A stretch of DNA of 64,000 nt. Source: Cladobotryum mycophilum (taxonomy: Eukaryota; Ascomycota; Sordariomycetes; Hypocreales; Hypocreaceae). Positions within the stretch are counted from its first letter, which is position 1. Each line of letters starts with the position of its first letter. Positions 49,795-59,978 of the stretch are shown here, in pieces. The DNA lies in contig CM071590.1 in assembly GCA_036429605.1 (NCBI GenBank), positions 5,146,001 through 5,210,000 on the forward strand, written 5' to 3'. The notes below the pieces were generated by a model. That model had not been told where the DNA came from. It saw only the letters and a list, made by a program, of their open reading frames with translations, and did not search any database. The position numbers and the translations under genes were made by a program.

Positions 49795-51554
49795 GACTTG
49801 GAGCGAAGCTGTGGACTCGGGAATAGGTAGTTGCTGCTGCTGCTGCTGCTGCTGTAGATGCTGGAAGTCTTGAATGAGGTGTTGATGATAGTGGGTGTTG
49901 CTCCACTGAACGTGGGGTGTTGCAGTGGATGCGGATAGTGGGCAGGTCTCCAGCTCTGGGTGGATGTAATTCCCGCGAGGGTGCTGTGTCGCTGTAACTT
50001 ACAGTGGGCCTCCAGGGCTTGTATCGACCTGGAACGGGCTCACTGAACTCGAAACTGATGGGAAACTAAAAGTGACAACAAAACTCGACAAATCTCTTTC
50101 AAGATTCTATCGCAGTGAATTTATGTAGTTTTTACGTTCGAATACGTGTAAACACACAATGACTTCAAATTACTTATTCTCGGCGTAGACAAACAAAACA
50201 CACGCTTTTCGGTGAGTCACTCGGTGACCCGACGGAAGTCCACTGGTCAGCTCGGCTACCCGAAGGCTGTGCTGAATTCCATGGATGCTAGGGTCCCTCA
50301 GGCGGGCTTCCAGGACATACTCTCAGTGGCAATTGGGGATCCCTAAATTGATACCATCCATGGATCATCACAGGTAACCTGCAGAGAGCCGCCGCTCTAA
50401 CAGCACATCATCCAGGTCTTGGGAACAGAAACAATTGGCGAAGCATTTCAAATACGAATGTCATGGATTTGCGTCGGGTGAAACTGGCCTCTCATCTATT
50501 GGTCAGTATCCGCGGAATAGATGTGACAACCGCCAACGCCCGGCGTCATCTGTTTGCCTATCATTGGGGGACCTGCATGACCAAACATTTTGTTTCCCGA
50601 GATCCCATGTTGGTTTCACAGGTGTGATGGCAACCAATTCCTGAGGGTGGACGCGTATCCCAGCGACTCGAGCTGTAATACGTATCAGGAGCCTGTCTAA
50701 TCTCGTCGGTATCTCCAGCAGACTCCATCTCAATGCTAATGTTGAAGTATTGCTCTACTGCCACGGTACTGACATGCTGTTCCGAGATATACCATGACTT
50801 CGTGTCACCTTGAACGACAATTTATCTGAATATAAGGAGGTCATATTTATTGTCGTCTCTCACTTTGAGTAAAGATGGCCACTGTTCCTTGACTATCCCG
50901 TAGCCGATTCGGATCCATTGCGTTGCCAAGGCAGTGAGCTCTTCCGATGAGGAGTATGGATACCACTCGGGATAAAACAAGAAGCCCGGGAGGAAGTGGC
51001 TGTACGGTAGATTGTGAGACGCGGGTGTGACAGACTGCCTAGACAAACAAAAACAGACAGGCAAACAGATTAGACGAGGTAATGCAGGGAACCGGGCGAA
51101 GTCGGCCTGCGCACTTTTCCTATTAGATCAACACTTCTTGGCTGATAGTCGGGTCGAAGCCATTAATGTCAATCAACCCGTCCTCCTCGCGGCGAGCAAA
51201 CAGGAAGAGGTTGTGGAATGTCTATCCTGACAAACTCGCCCTGCCCAACAAATGACACCCTTTTTCAAACGGATTCCCGCTGCCAGAGCCGGGTGTCCTA
51301 TCCACTTGGTGGTTTAATATGGCAAGAAAGGTTTTTGCCTAGATGGGTAGCACCTATCTTGGCATATGAGAAAATTGACTGTAGGCCCCCTGACTTGCCA
51401 CCACGGATTGAGACCTATCCGGTCTTGATTGATGGAAACTGGAAGTTATCTCGGAGGACCTTGAAGACCAAGGGCGAAAAAGCCATTAGTAGCCCAATCC
51501 TGTCCTACCTTGTCGCCGTAGTCTTGCCGGTAATAGTCTATCGAATCATAGTCA
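49795..51554. other. Intergenic region upstream of the RNA cyclase, merging into decayed sequence
   Basis: A CTG/CAG run (49833-49855) lies just upstream of the RNA cyclase start. Further right are minus-strand fragments with coding-like composition (for example near 50822-51064, LPYSHFLPGFLFYPEWYPY) broken by stops. They may be the eroded downstream part of the HET remnant, but I see no diagnostic motif. Confidence 0.4.
49833..49855. repeat. CTG trinucleotide repeat in the 5' flank of the RNA cyclase
   Basis: About seven CTG units lie some 40 bases upstream of the start codon on the minus strand (CAG on the coding strand). Confidence 0.85.
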
Positions 51555-51775
51555 TAACAATTGGTCATCCGTCCTCTCCATAATCTCCTCCTGCAGCCGT
51601 GTGTAAACGCCCTCGGTCCCTGGCCGTACATCAAGGGCATACTACTATAGCATATTCCTAGTATACTGTACGCCATATCCTCCCAAGGCGCCATCTTCCG
51701 TCCGGATATCCAACTCATCTGCCGGGTGATGCTATTCTTAGATATGTTACCGCTGCTTAGAGGAGTACGTGTCGA
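51555..51775 (-). pseudogene. Remnant of a HET (heterokaryon incompatibility) domain gene
   Basis: HET-domain genes drive incompatibility cell death in filamentous ascomycetes. Only the C-terminal part of the domain survives. One frame reads TPLSSGNISKNSITRQMSW, then RKMAPWEDMAYSILGI and MPLMYGQGPRAF, matching the family block around SW-x-R-x-T-x-x-EDxAYxLLGI and MPLxYGEG. Directly after, the expected RLQEEIMERTDDQ appears in another frame and soon hits a stop. The residues between GI and MPL (CYSS) do not match the usual FDVN. No full upstream half of the domain is present in any frame I could follow, and a TGA closes the frame upstream near 51776. I take it as a dead fragment. Confidence 0.7.
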
Positions 51776-52134
51776 CTCCCGTCTTTGCCGAGAGAGTCAT
51801 CGGATGCTGCGCCTTTGTGACTAAGAACCTCCAATCTTGAGAGTAAAAGTGGATGACGATTGGCGAAAAAGCTCTTCATTGATGCTTAGTTAAAATCTAG
51901 CGCTTTGAGTAAATTTCACAACGATTTTCGTCACTGATAGTAAGAAAGAAATTTAACTATACCTATACTAGGCGCCACAAAAGGGTACTCGGTATGTAAA
52001 GACGGACATAAACAAAGAACAACTAGAAAGCCAATTCTCATAACACATAAAAATAGTCCCTTTGTTTCCTTCAATCCCCAGTTCCTCAATTCCAGAGGCA
52101 ACATCAACACACACACTACTAACCAGACTGACTT
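51776..52134. other. Short intergenic region beside the broken transporter
   Basis: AT-rich 3' flank; no gene seen. Confidence 0.5.
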
Positions 52135-54301
52135 TTAGGTGTTAAGCTTTTCCGCTTGACGGTAGAACGGAGGCAAAGGCTCCAACTTCTGTCGTAAGAC
52201 CCAGACTCTAAAGTGCCATAGAGCATTCTTGATCTGGTAACTCGCATGCTTTCGAGTGCTGACGCTGAAAACTTGGTCCAGTTCCTCAAGTGTAAGGGCT
52301 TTGGTTTCCGGCACATAGAGCAAGATGAGGAACCAGAGGATGACACACCAAGCTGCGTACCATCCAAATGCTCCCTGAGAGGTAAAAGCTCGCTGTAGTG
52401 CCGTCCAGGAAAACGAAATGACAAAGTTGAAGCACCACGTTGTTGCGGTAGCGAACGACATGCCCACATCACGGACATGGACTGGGAAGGCCTCCGCAGA
52501 GTAGGTAAACGGCACTGGACCCTCTCCAGGGGAATAGAATACCTCAAAGAGATACATCCCCGTCGTAACCATAGCCACGCGTTTCTTACCATCACTCTCC
52601 GGGATGAAGAATGACATGCCCGTCCACAACAGAGTGATGGCAATAAAAGGAAACGTGAATAGCAGGAGGTTACGTCGTCCCCATCTGTCAATAGTGAAGA
52701 GAGCAGGAATGGCAAAGACAAAGTTGAGGATACCTGTTCCCATTGAGGCCAATAACGCCGAGTTGGTCGAGTATCCGGAGTCTATGAAGATTGTCGTGCT
52801 ATAGTAGGCGATGATATTCACTATTAAACGTTAGAAACCAAGATAAATAGCCTTTTAAAGACACAAAAGCTGGCTTGCCTCCACAAAACAGTTGATAGAT
52901 TAGAAAGAACTAGAAAGACTAAAGATCTAAGCTACAACTGTACCGAGATCAAGCTTAATATAAAGCTTGAGCTATAAATTCACTCTTACGGGATTTAATG
53001 CAGTAACAACGTTACTGCCAGCAGGGCCAGTGAAGCCAGCACAGCTAGCTGTGCTGGCTATGGTTATGCACATACCCCGATGCCGGCTATCCTGAGTGGT
53101 TCAGCATACCAACAAAAACTGCTGCCCGTACATTGTAATCCAGTCACGTGCAGCTTGAACATTAGAGTATCGGAGGCGCTGAAATGATTTAAATGCTTTT
53201 TCCACTTTGTTGTGTTGAATATACCAACTGGGGTGGGTGTGTGTTAATCACGATATCGAGATCATATGGGGTGTGGGGGTGACATACCGAGGCGACTCGG
53301 GACAGAAATAAACCTGCGCACAAACAAGGAGGGGTAAAACAACAGTGCTTCCCAGCATGAGTCGCCAGCCTAGAGACTCTTTAATGCCGGTCGAGGGGCC
53401 AAAGGCTACTCCCATAACGTTGCCCAACATGATACCGAAGGCGGTCCACATCTGCCATTCTGCAAACCACATCACGGTTAGTAACCATTCATACATGGAC
53501 TAGAATCAACCTTGTCGGACGAAAGCATGTAGAGAGACTTACGCATAACCAGGGCACCTCGAATTGGTGCCGGGCTGCACTCAGCGGCATAAACGGGAAC
53601 AGTGGACGACTTGGGGCCAATACCAAGACCGAGCACAAAGCGGGCAATAAACAAGTTGACCCACGAGTTGGCAACTGCTTCCCAGATGGATGCTACCGCA
53701 GCAATGACGCAGGAGACGAAAATGGTTCCTCGACGACCTAGTACCTCGTTCAGGGGCTCCGTCAACCAGCAACCGAGAATGGCGCAGCAAAGATAGGGAG
53801 CGCCAACAATCAAGCCAGTCAGGTCATCTTGCATCTTCTGGGAGAAGCGAGTAATCCCATCTCCTGCGATGCCCAGGTCTTTGAGGTAGAGAGCCTGCGC
53901 GCCATTGTTGACGGTTTCGTTCATGCCCTGCACAGCAGCGGCCAGGGAACACATGACGCAAAGCCAATAAAGCATAAATGGCTGCGACCAGCGGTGCGTG
54001 TGTTCCCTCTCGATAATGTTCCTGTCCTCTGGCGAAAGTTCTTCTATCAACCGAAATGTTTCGGGGTTCTGCGCAACAAGGGCCCCTTTGCGAAAGTCGT
54101 CGAGGTGATCTGTGAGATTGTATTTCCTGCAGAATTCATCGACTTCAGTCAAGAGCTCATCTTTGCTGAAGCGCTTGAGTGGATTCTCAAAGATTGCGGA
54201 GAGGTTTTCCATGCCGGCAAAGGAGCTGCGCCGGCGCCCGTGGGGGCATGCTCGACAGTCTCAGTGGCATCCTGAGAGCTGCGGCCGGAGGCTTTCTCCA
54301 T
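52135..54301 (-). pseudogene. MFS sugar transporter, disrupted
   Basis: The parts clearly belong to a fungal hexose/polyol carrier: TVEHAP head, MENLSAIFENPL, GMNETVNNGAQALYL, RGTIFVSCVIAAVASIWEA, WQMWTAFGIMLGNVMGVAFG, FCPESPRW, NIIAYYSTTIF, IDRWGRRNLLL and VPETKALTLEELDQVF. Exons can be placed at 54301-53543, 53459-53288, 53227-about 53107 and 52821-52135. Three problems break it. The head frame and MENLSA frame differ by one base, which a sixth G at the G5 run 54242-54246 would fix. After QAARD the usual loop of roughly 35-40 residues is missing, and the text jumps to MYGQQF. Then about 285 bp of stop-rich, palindromic sequence separates QQF from NIIAYY. Its ends look like an intron (GTATGC, AATAG), but splicing there leaves the frames out by one. 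A young pseudogene is likelier than a working variant. Confidence 0.75.
53034..53059. repeat. Perfect 26 bp palindrome inside the transporter insertion
   Basis: The arm AGCCAGCACAGCT is followed directly by its exact reverse complement. It lies with a shorter inverted repeat (AGTAAC and GTTACT around AAC, just to the left) and a TCAAGCTT/AAGCTTGA inverted pair near 52952-52973, all within the stop-rich segment. The clustering suggests a small mobile-element remnant; no target duplication or terminal repeat could be proven by eye. Confidence 0.75.
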
Positions 54302-57063
54302 GATCAATGGAGCTAAAGGGTTAACAATGGCAAAATATGAGTAGGTCTGCTATTGATGATGATCCCGGGGTTGATTCCAGATCTCCTTGTCCCAGCGATG
54401 GTAGTAAGGATAGAAGCAGCAGGTATATGTGGACAGCAGCCTGATTGTCCAGTAAGCTACGGTTGAATATTGCAAACAACACTGATCCTTTGAAAGAAGA
54501 GAATCATCTAGTATATTGACCGAAGCTTCATCGAGAGGATACCGGCGCAATATAACATCTTCAGGTGACTCCTTTGCTTGCCTTCCTCATCACCCGTGGA
54601 CATCGAGGCTAAAGCCACAGCCCATCCCGGAAACCATACATATGCATCCTTTCCAACCCCACATGCCGATCGATTTGGGGAATGGGGTTGGATAAACCGA
54701 CGGCTTGGAGCCGAACGATGGATGCTGGTGTAAGTGTGGAGGGGCCATGAAGAGACACATGGTGTCCCCACGGCAGAGGTCGACCTGCATTCGCTACATG
54801 CTGTTAAAGTGCTGCCTAGGAAAAGCGGATCATAATCCAGGTTTCTCGTCCCATCATGTTGCCCCGAAAGTCAGGGCGTCGAAGTTGAAGTGGTGTTGAG
54901 GTTAGACGTTGGACGCCTTGACGCCTCATGACTTCACTGGTGTGGTAGGTGGCAGACAAGGAATCTCTTTCCCAGACAATGCTCAACAAGTAGGCTTAAG
55001 GGATTATGGAATAGTATGCTTCAAGGTACTATCTGACTCGCTCGCTCAGGCTCTCAAGGATTTCGGTGACTAGGGCAAAGTTGACCATCCATCATGATCC
55101 ATCCATCCATCCATCCCACACGGACGGTTGGGCTTTATAGCGGAGGGGTGTTGTGATGTAATTGCCGTGGGAGTTGGCATCTTGGCACGGTACTGCTGTT
55201 AGCATCAGTGGCTTTTTGGGGGCTGTTTAGCGGCCGTTTAGGGCACCCCAAACGGCGCTGCATATTCCCGCGCAACGTCCGGGTGCGTCAACACGCACTG
55301 TGGTTGATCTGCAGAAAGAACGAACTCGCAACACCATCCCATGGAATCCATTGAGCCTTGGATATGACGATCTTTTTCTTAGTAGCCCATTAGAAACCAC
55401 CTCGACTGGCTGGACTCCATTCCTTCTCCACGTCATCTTCAAAAGGCGAGTGATGCCACGAATCAAGGTTGCAATGCCCTCCATTCTGGGGTAGCAGTTC
55501 GTTCAGCACGACGCATATCTCATCTGCTGTGTTATCTGTCGTCTTACCATTCTTAACTCAAGAAATTCTAGAAGGATTTGATGTTACAGTTCTCCTGTTA
55601 GTCATTACTTGATTCATTGCTCTTCAACGCCTGGCCCCATCAAGTCCATATCATCCCCGCGTGGCGATCTTGGTCACACCGTCTCGTGGTCTATGAGAAA
55701 GACGATCGCTTGAGCTAGAAGATGCCTCTTGCTACCCATATTTAGCTTCTCTTTTCTTTTTTCGCTTTTGCTAATGGCTGGATCAAGGATGAGAGCAAGA
55801 CGAGCCCCCACTACCAATTGCAGTATCTTGTGGAGCAATGCTGGTAGTATTTCATGGCTGCAGTCTAGGGTACTGTGGGGTTTTCATATTGAAGCGTTAC
55901 AACCTGACCTCGGCGAATTCCCTTTCAGGGGTCGTAATCCTTCCCCTTGGCAATATCGAAAAAATGACATCTCGAATTTATTTCTGGAATAGTGAATTGT
56001 TGCATGAAATCGCCATATAGTGAGCGAATTAATGATGAGCTTTGATATGGTCGAGAGTTCCCATTCTCGAGCGAAACGTGTATTATAAGTCGCCCCTAAA
56101 CACCCATAAGCTCTTGACACTTCACTGTGATCATCACATTGTTCAGACTCGATAGTTAGCCATAATCAATCTAGCAGAATCTCATAGGCAGACATCGGTT
56201 AAGACGGCAGGACGAACAAGGCTCACGCACATGGCTAAGCAAGTCGCTGGTGGTCCACGCCATCATTTTACAAGGCAAGATATCTGCAATAACTTTTGAA
56301 GTATCGCCCAATAATCAAGGATGTATATTGTAAGCTTAATTACGGAGCTTCTTGCCGTTGGCACCTCATCGCCCGAACCAAACCTTCAAAAGGAGATCAT
56401 CGCGATCGGCATCGCTACAGAACCTACTTGACCAACCAGCGTATGATGCCGTAGCTTAGACATCACCTTAACCAGGAGTTCGTTATGACCTAATCAACGG
56501 TTCGCAAAACGATATCCCCGAGTTGGATTTGACTTCTCATGATTCAGGTTTTAGCGATAGCCATTCGCCTACTGGGAAGTGCTGCCCAACTGTTAGAGTG
56601 TTGTTTAGCAGGGTTAATATCCTTCGCCAATAGGGTCAAGATAAATTTTGCTGCCTGCTCAAACCCCCAACCTGTGATGATACATTCTAAAATCTTGGAA
56701 TTGTTCGGTGGTATGTCTGACCGAGATGAACCGACTGGTAGAGGATATCCACAGTGTCCATTTGCGATCGGATCCTTCGGATCAGAGAAATTGGAGAGGC
56801 AAAAGTCAAGAAGATGGATGGACTTATCTTTGCGTTTTAATACCATGCACTTGTTGAGATATTGAAGGAGCTACTATGTGTAGGTGTATGCACCCTACAC
56901 AAACTCGAACGGCTGACATGTCTTGCTGTCCCCCTCGATTGTCCCACGTTGTGAATCGGTGAAAGGGGCCGGATCAGCGCCTATGAGATATTTAAACATT
57001 ATTGTATCTATGCCAGCTGTCTGTTACTCGAGATACTACACTCGCACTGTCCCTCCGTAGGTC
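54302..57063. other. Intergenic region, no gene recognised
   Basis: About 2.8 kb with ATCC units near 55079-55114 and no convincing reading frame. Fragments such as 56539-56865 on both strands lack family features. Confidence 0.5.
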
Positions 57064-58353
57064 TTAGACCAGTACAAGCATGCTTGACAGTAGAATCAAC
57101 AATGCTGGTAGAGACAGTCTTTCCATCGCATTAGCTCCAGAGCCCTTCCCCTTTCCTTCATCCTTCACATCACCCGTCCCATTTGCACTGTTCGTTCCAC
57201 TTGCGTCGCCCTTCCCACTACCATTGGTCTTTCCAGCACTGCCCCTATCTGCGGCCTTCTTGGAAACCTTGGTTCGGCTTCTGGGGCAAAACAGACTAGC
57301 AGTCAGATTCGCGGATTTGGGGGCATTTGGGCCTTTAATCGTGGGACTCCACATAATCAACATCATGTCGGTACCGTTGGCAACTTGAGTAAAGGCAGTC
57401 GCGTTATTCTGGGTCGTTGCGTTCACTCCGACGCTCAGAATCTCTGCTCCTTTGAACCAGTCGACGTCTTTCGCATCGTTTCCGATCTCATCCTGCCAGC
57501 GGCTGTATTTTCCTGTCCATACGTGTTTCGAGGCCTCCCTGTAAAAAGGACACTCTCGAGGAATATTGGGACCTAGACCAGTGGGGTCGCAAACAGCGTT
57601 TGTCTGCTGGATCTTGCGGATGCAGTCGTCGCTCATGATGCTTCCGCATGTGCCATCGTCGTTTTGTAAAGCAGTCCGGTTTTGCTCATTCATTTTGAAA
57701 CTCCAGACGCACAAGCTCCATGAACTGTCGGGAGTAAAGGTGTCGTTGGCCTTGCCGAGCTTCGGGTTGACCATGCTCAATGGCGGGTCGAATCTTATCA
57801 TGCTGGCGGGGAAGACGTTATCGCCTCCGTGAAGAGTAGGTATGCCTTGAGTCGGAATGTTCTCCTTGGCGACGACTGTGACGTTCCATTCGATGGGCTT
57901 GCCGGGATAGGGTTGAGAAATGTCAAAGCCAGAGATTGGGTAGTGATCTTCGAAATCGGGGTTTGTGATGAGGCCCGTCCACTTCTCTTCTGCGGTTTTC
58001 AAGGCTGCCGAATCAAAGGACATCCACCCATCGGCATCCAAGTTTTCAGGAAGCGGCCAAGGCACGTATCCTCCCCATCCTAAGAAGAGTGGGCCGCTGC
58101 CCTCGTAAGATGAAGCTCCTCCATCGGGTGAAAATGACGATCCGCTTATACCACCCGATGAGCCGAAAGATCCAGAACCGCCAGAAGATCCAGAGCCACC
58201 AGAAGATACGAAACCGCCGGAAGATCCAAAACCGCCAGATGAACCGGAACCACCAGAAGGCGAGCCGAAGCTACTACTAGAAGACGCGCTCACGCCATCG
58301 GCAGACGCATACTGAGCGAAGAGGAGACTGGCAGCGAAGCCGGTGCGCAACAT
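57064..58353 (-). CDS. Secreted GPI-anchor-type protein with Ser/Gly repeats
   Basis: I do not recognise a named family. The ATG at 58353 gives 429 residues without introns and starts a signal peptide (MLRTGFAASLLFAQYASADG); the frame is open upstream but the leader there is not signal-like. Residues 20-75 are a Ser/Gly array built on SSGG/GSSGGF units. The globular middle (about 80-350) has the tracts GGYVPWPLPENLDADGWMSF and SSWSLCVWSFKMN, and cysteines in DDGTCGSIMSDDCI, in AVCDPTG and in ECPF. It has several NxT/S sites. A Gly/Lys/Ser-rich spacer (GKGDASGTNSANGTGD) leads to a hydrophobic C-terminus (LSLPALLILLSSMLVLV), so a GPI anchor is likely. The layout fits a cell-wall surface protein; a function cannot be assigned. 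Confidence 0.8.
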   Translation of the reverse strand: MLRTGFAASLLFAQYASADGVSASSSSSFGSPSGGSGSSGGFGSSGGFVSSGGSGSSGGSGSFGSSGGISGSSFSPDGGASSYEGSGPLFLGWGGYVPWPLPENLDADGWMSFDSAALKTAEEKWTGLITNPDFEDHYPISGFDISQPYPGKPIEWNVTVVAKENIPTQGIPTLHGGDNVFPASMIRFDPPLSMVNPKLGKANDTFTPDSSWSLCVWSFKMNEQNRTALQNDDGTCGSIMSDDCIRKIQQTNAVCDPTGLGPNIPRECPFYREASKHVWTGKYSRWQDEIGNDAKDVDWFKGAEILSVGVNATTQNNATAFTQVANGTDMMLIMWSPTIKGPNAPKSANLTASLFCPRSRTKVSKKAADRGSAGKTNGSGKGDASGTNSANGTGDVKDEGKGKGSGANAMERLSLPALLILLSSMLVLV

Positions 58354-59978
58354 CGTGAGGATGGGTAAATGAGAGACTATGAAGATGCTAATCAGGATAT
58401 GAATATGTGCCACTATTGTCTTTTTAAACGTTTGTCGGGAATAAAATTTCACGATCGGAAATGAATTTTTTGTTTCAGGGGCTGACGACGACGCAAGGTA
58501 CTTGTTGATTAAAAGGCGCAAGCGACATCGTGAATTATCAGTCACGGCAATCGGGTGAATTAGCACATGGTATTTGGCCCATACGAGTTCTCTAAGACAC
58601 AACAATCAAGAGTAAGAACGTGGGTTATGTTGTTTGTTCCCGAATTCCGTATAACTATATCTGTCGATGATATAGAAGTTTCAATCGAACTGTCAGTGAA
58701 GACTTGGCGATACTAGTTTAAAGGGGCATCTTTGCCAAGGAAAGGTTTTCGGGTCTCTTCCGAAGCCATCTGGGTATTCTCTTCGGTGTAGTCTCGGTCA
58801 GATAGGTTTCAGCCTAGACAAGAAAGAACCAGTCGTGAAGATTATAGCTGGGTCTAAACTGACTGGTGAACGGACGAATTGATGAGCGTGAATTTGTCAA
58901 ACAAGCACACTGCCTGCTGCCTACCCATAAGCAATCAACAGGTATCAATGCGCTGCAGTCTCAATCAACGGCAGGCAAGTCGCATTGTACATATGGATAT
59001 GGATACCTAGTGGGTATGATAAGGTGATTAAAGATGCCAGGGTCTATACGAGGTAGGGTTGTAGAGGCTGTCGAGGTACATCCATACTTGTAGAGTAAGC
59101 GTGACTGGCTGAGACAGGCAAGCCCGCGCTTACTTGCAGTCTCTTCAGAACTGGTCGCCGACCCACGTGCCTAAGCAACTAGAGTTAGCGTAGGCTAGTG
59201 TAGTGGAAAGAGCAGTGACGGGGGAGAAGCCAAGGAAGCCACCAACGACCGAGCGCCTGCTCTGGTTCTGGTTTAGTTCAGAAGGCAATTACGATCCTCT
59301 GGCCGGGGGCACTTTATCGAGATCTTTTCGATCCATCTCACTACCACTACCACCTTTACAACTGCCACCAACTCTAACCACTACCTCCTCTACGGACTGC
59401 ACACTTGGTGATAGCTGCAAGCGATTCTCATTCATTTCCTCGGTCAAACTCGTTCAAAGAAAGGGGGTAACATGGACGGAATGCATGGACCCTCGCCTAC
59501 CAAGCCATGAACCCTCCCTCAATCAAGGATCCTCATCCACAGTGACGTAGGTGAACAAGGATGCCATGCAGCTAACATTGGTTTCCATCCTATCGAGAGG
59601 CCGTTTTGCGAACTGAACAAACGCCGTTCATTCATGTAGGGTCCGCCTTACCCGGCCTCTTCTGTCAATTCCGGCTTTTTAGAGCTCTAGCTTCTGAAGG
59701 GGGAGGGTCTTGTGCCGTCGGCTCGCCATGTAACCCATGGTTTCACAAGCAGGACCTGCCTCTCTACCAGGTATCTAATCATCTATTTTACCATGCCACT
59801 CGTCGTCCAAGCATCCATGGTTGTAGTTGGTTAGAGTGAGGGATGCGTCCATAATGAGCTGGCTTGCTACAAAACCCCTCAAGCTCCCAGTTCCCCCATT
59901 TCCCATCATGTCTCAGCTCATCTCTCCCTCCTTTTACCTTTTGTTTGATGCGTCGCATGTTCTGCATTTGACTTCACC
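58354..59978. other. Divergent promoter region
   Basis: It lies between the GPI-type protein (minus) and the Atg22-like carrier (plus). No gene is recognised; frames at 59203-59839 show no family features. Confidence 0.5.
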
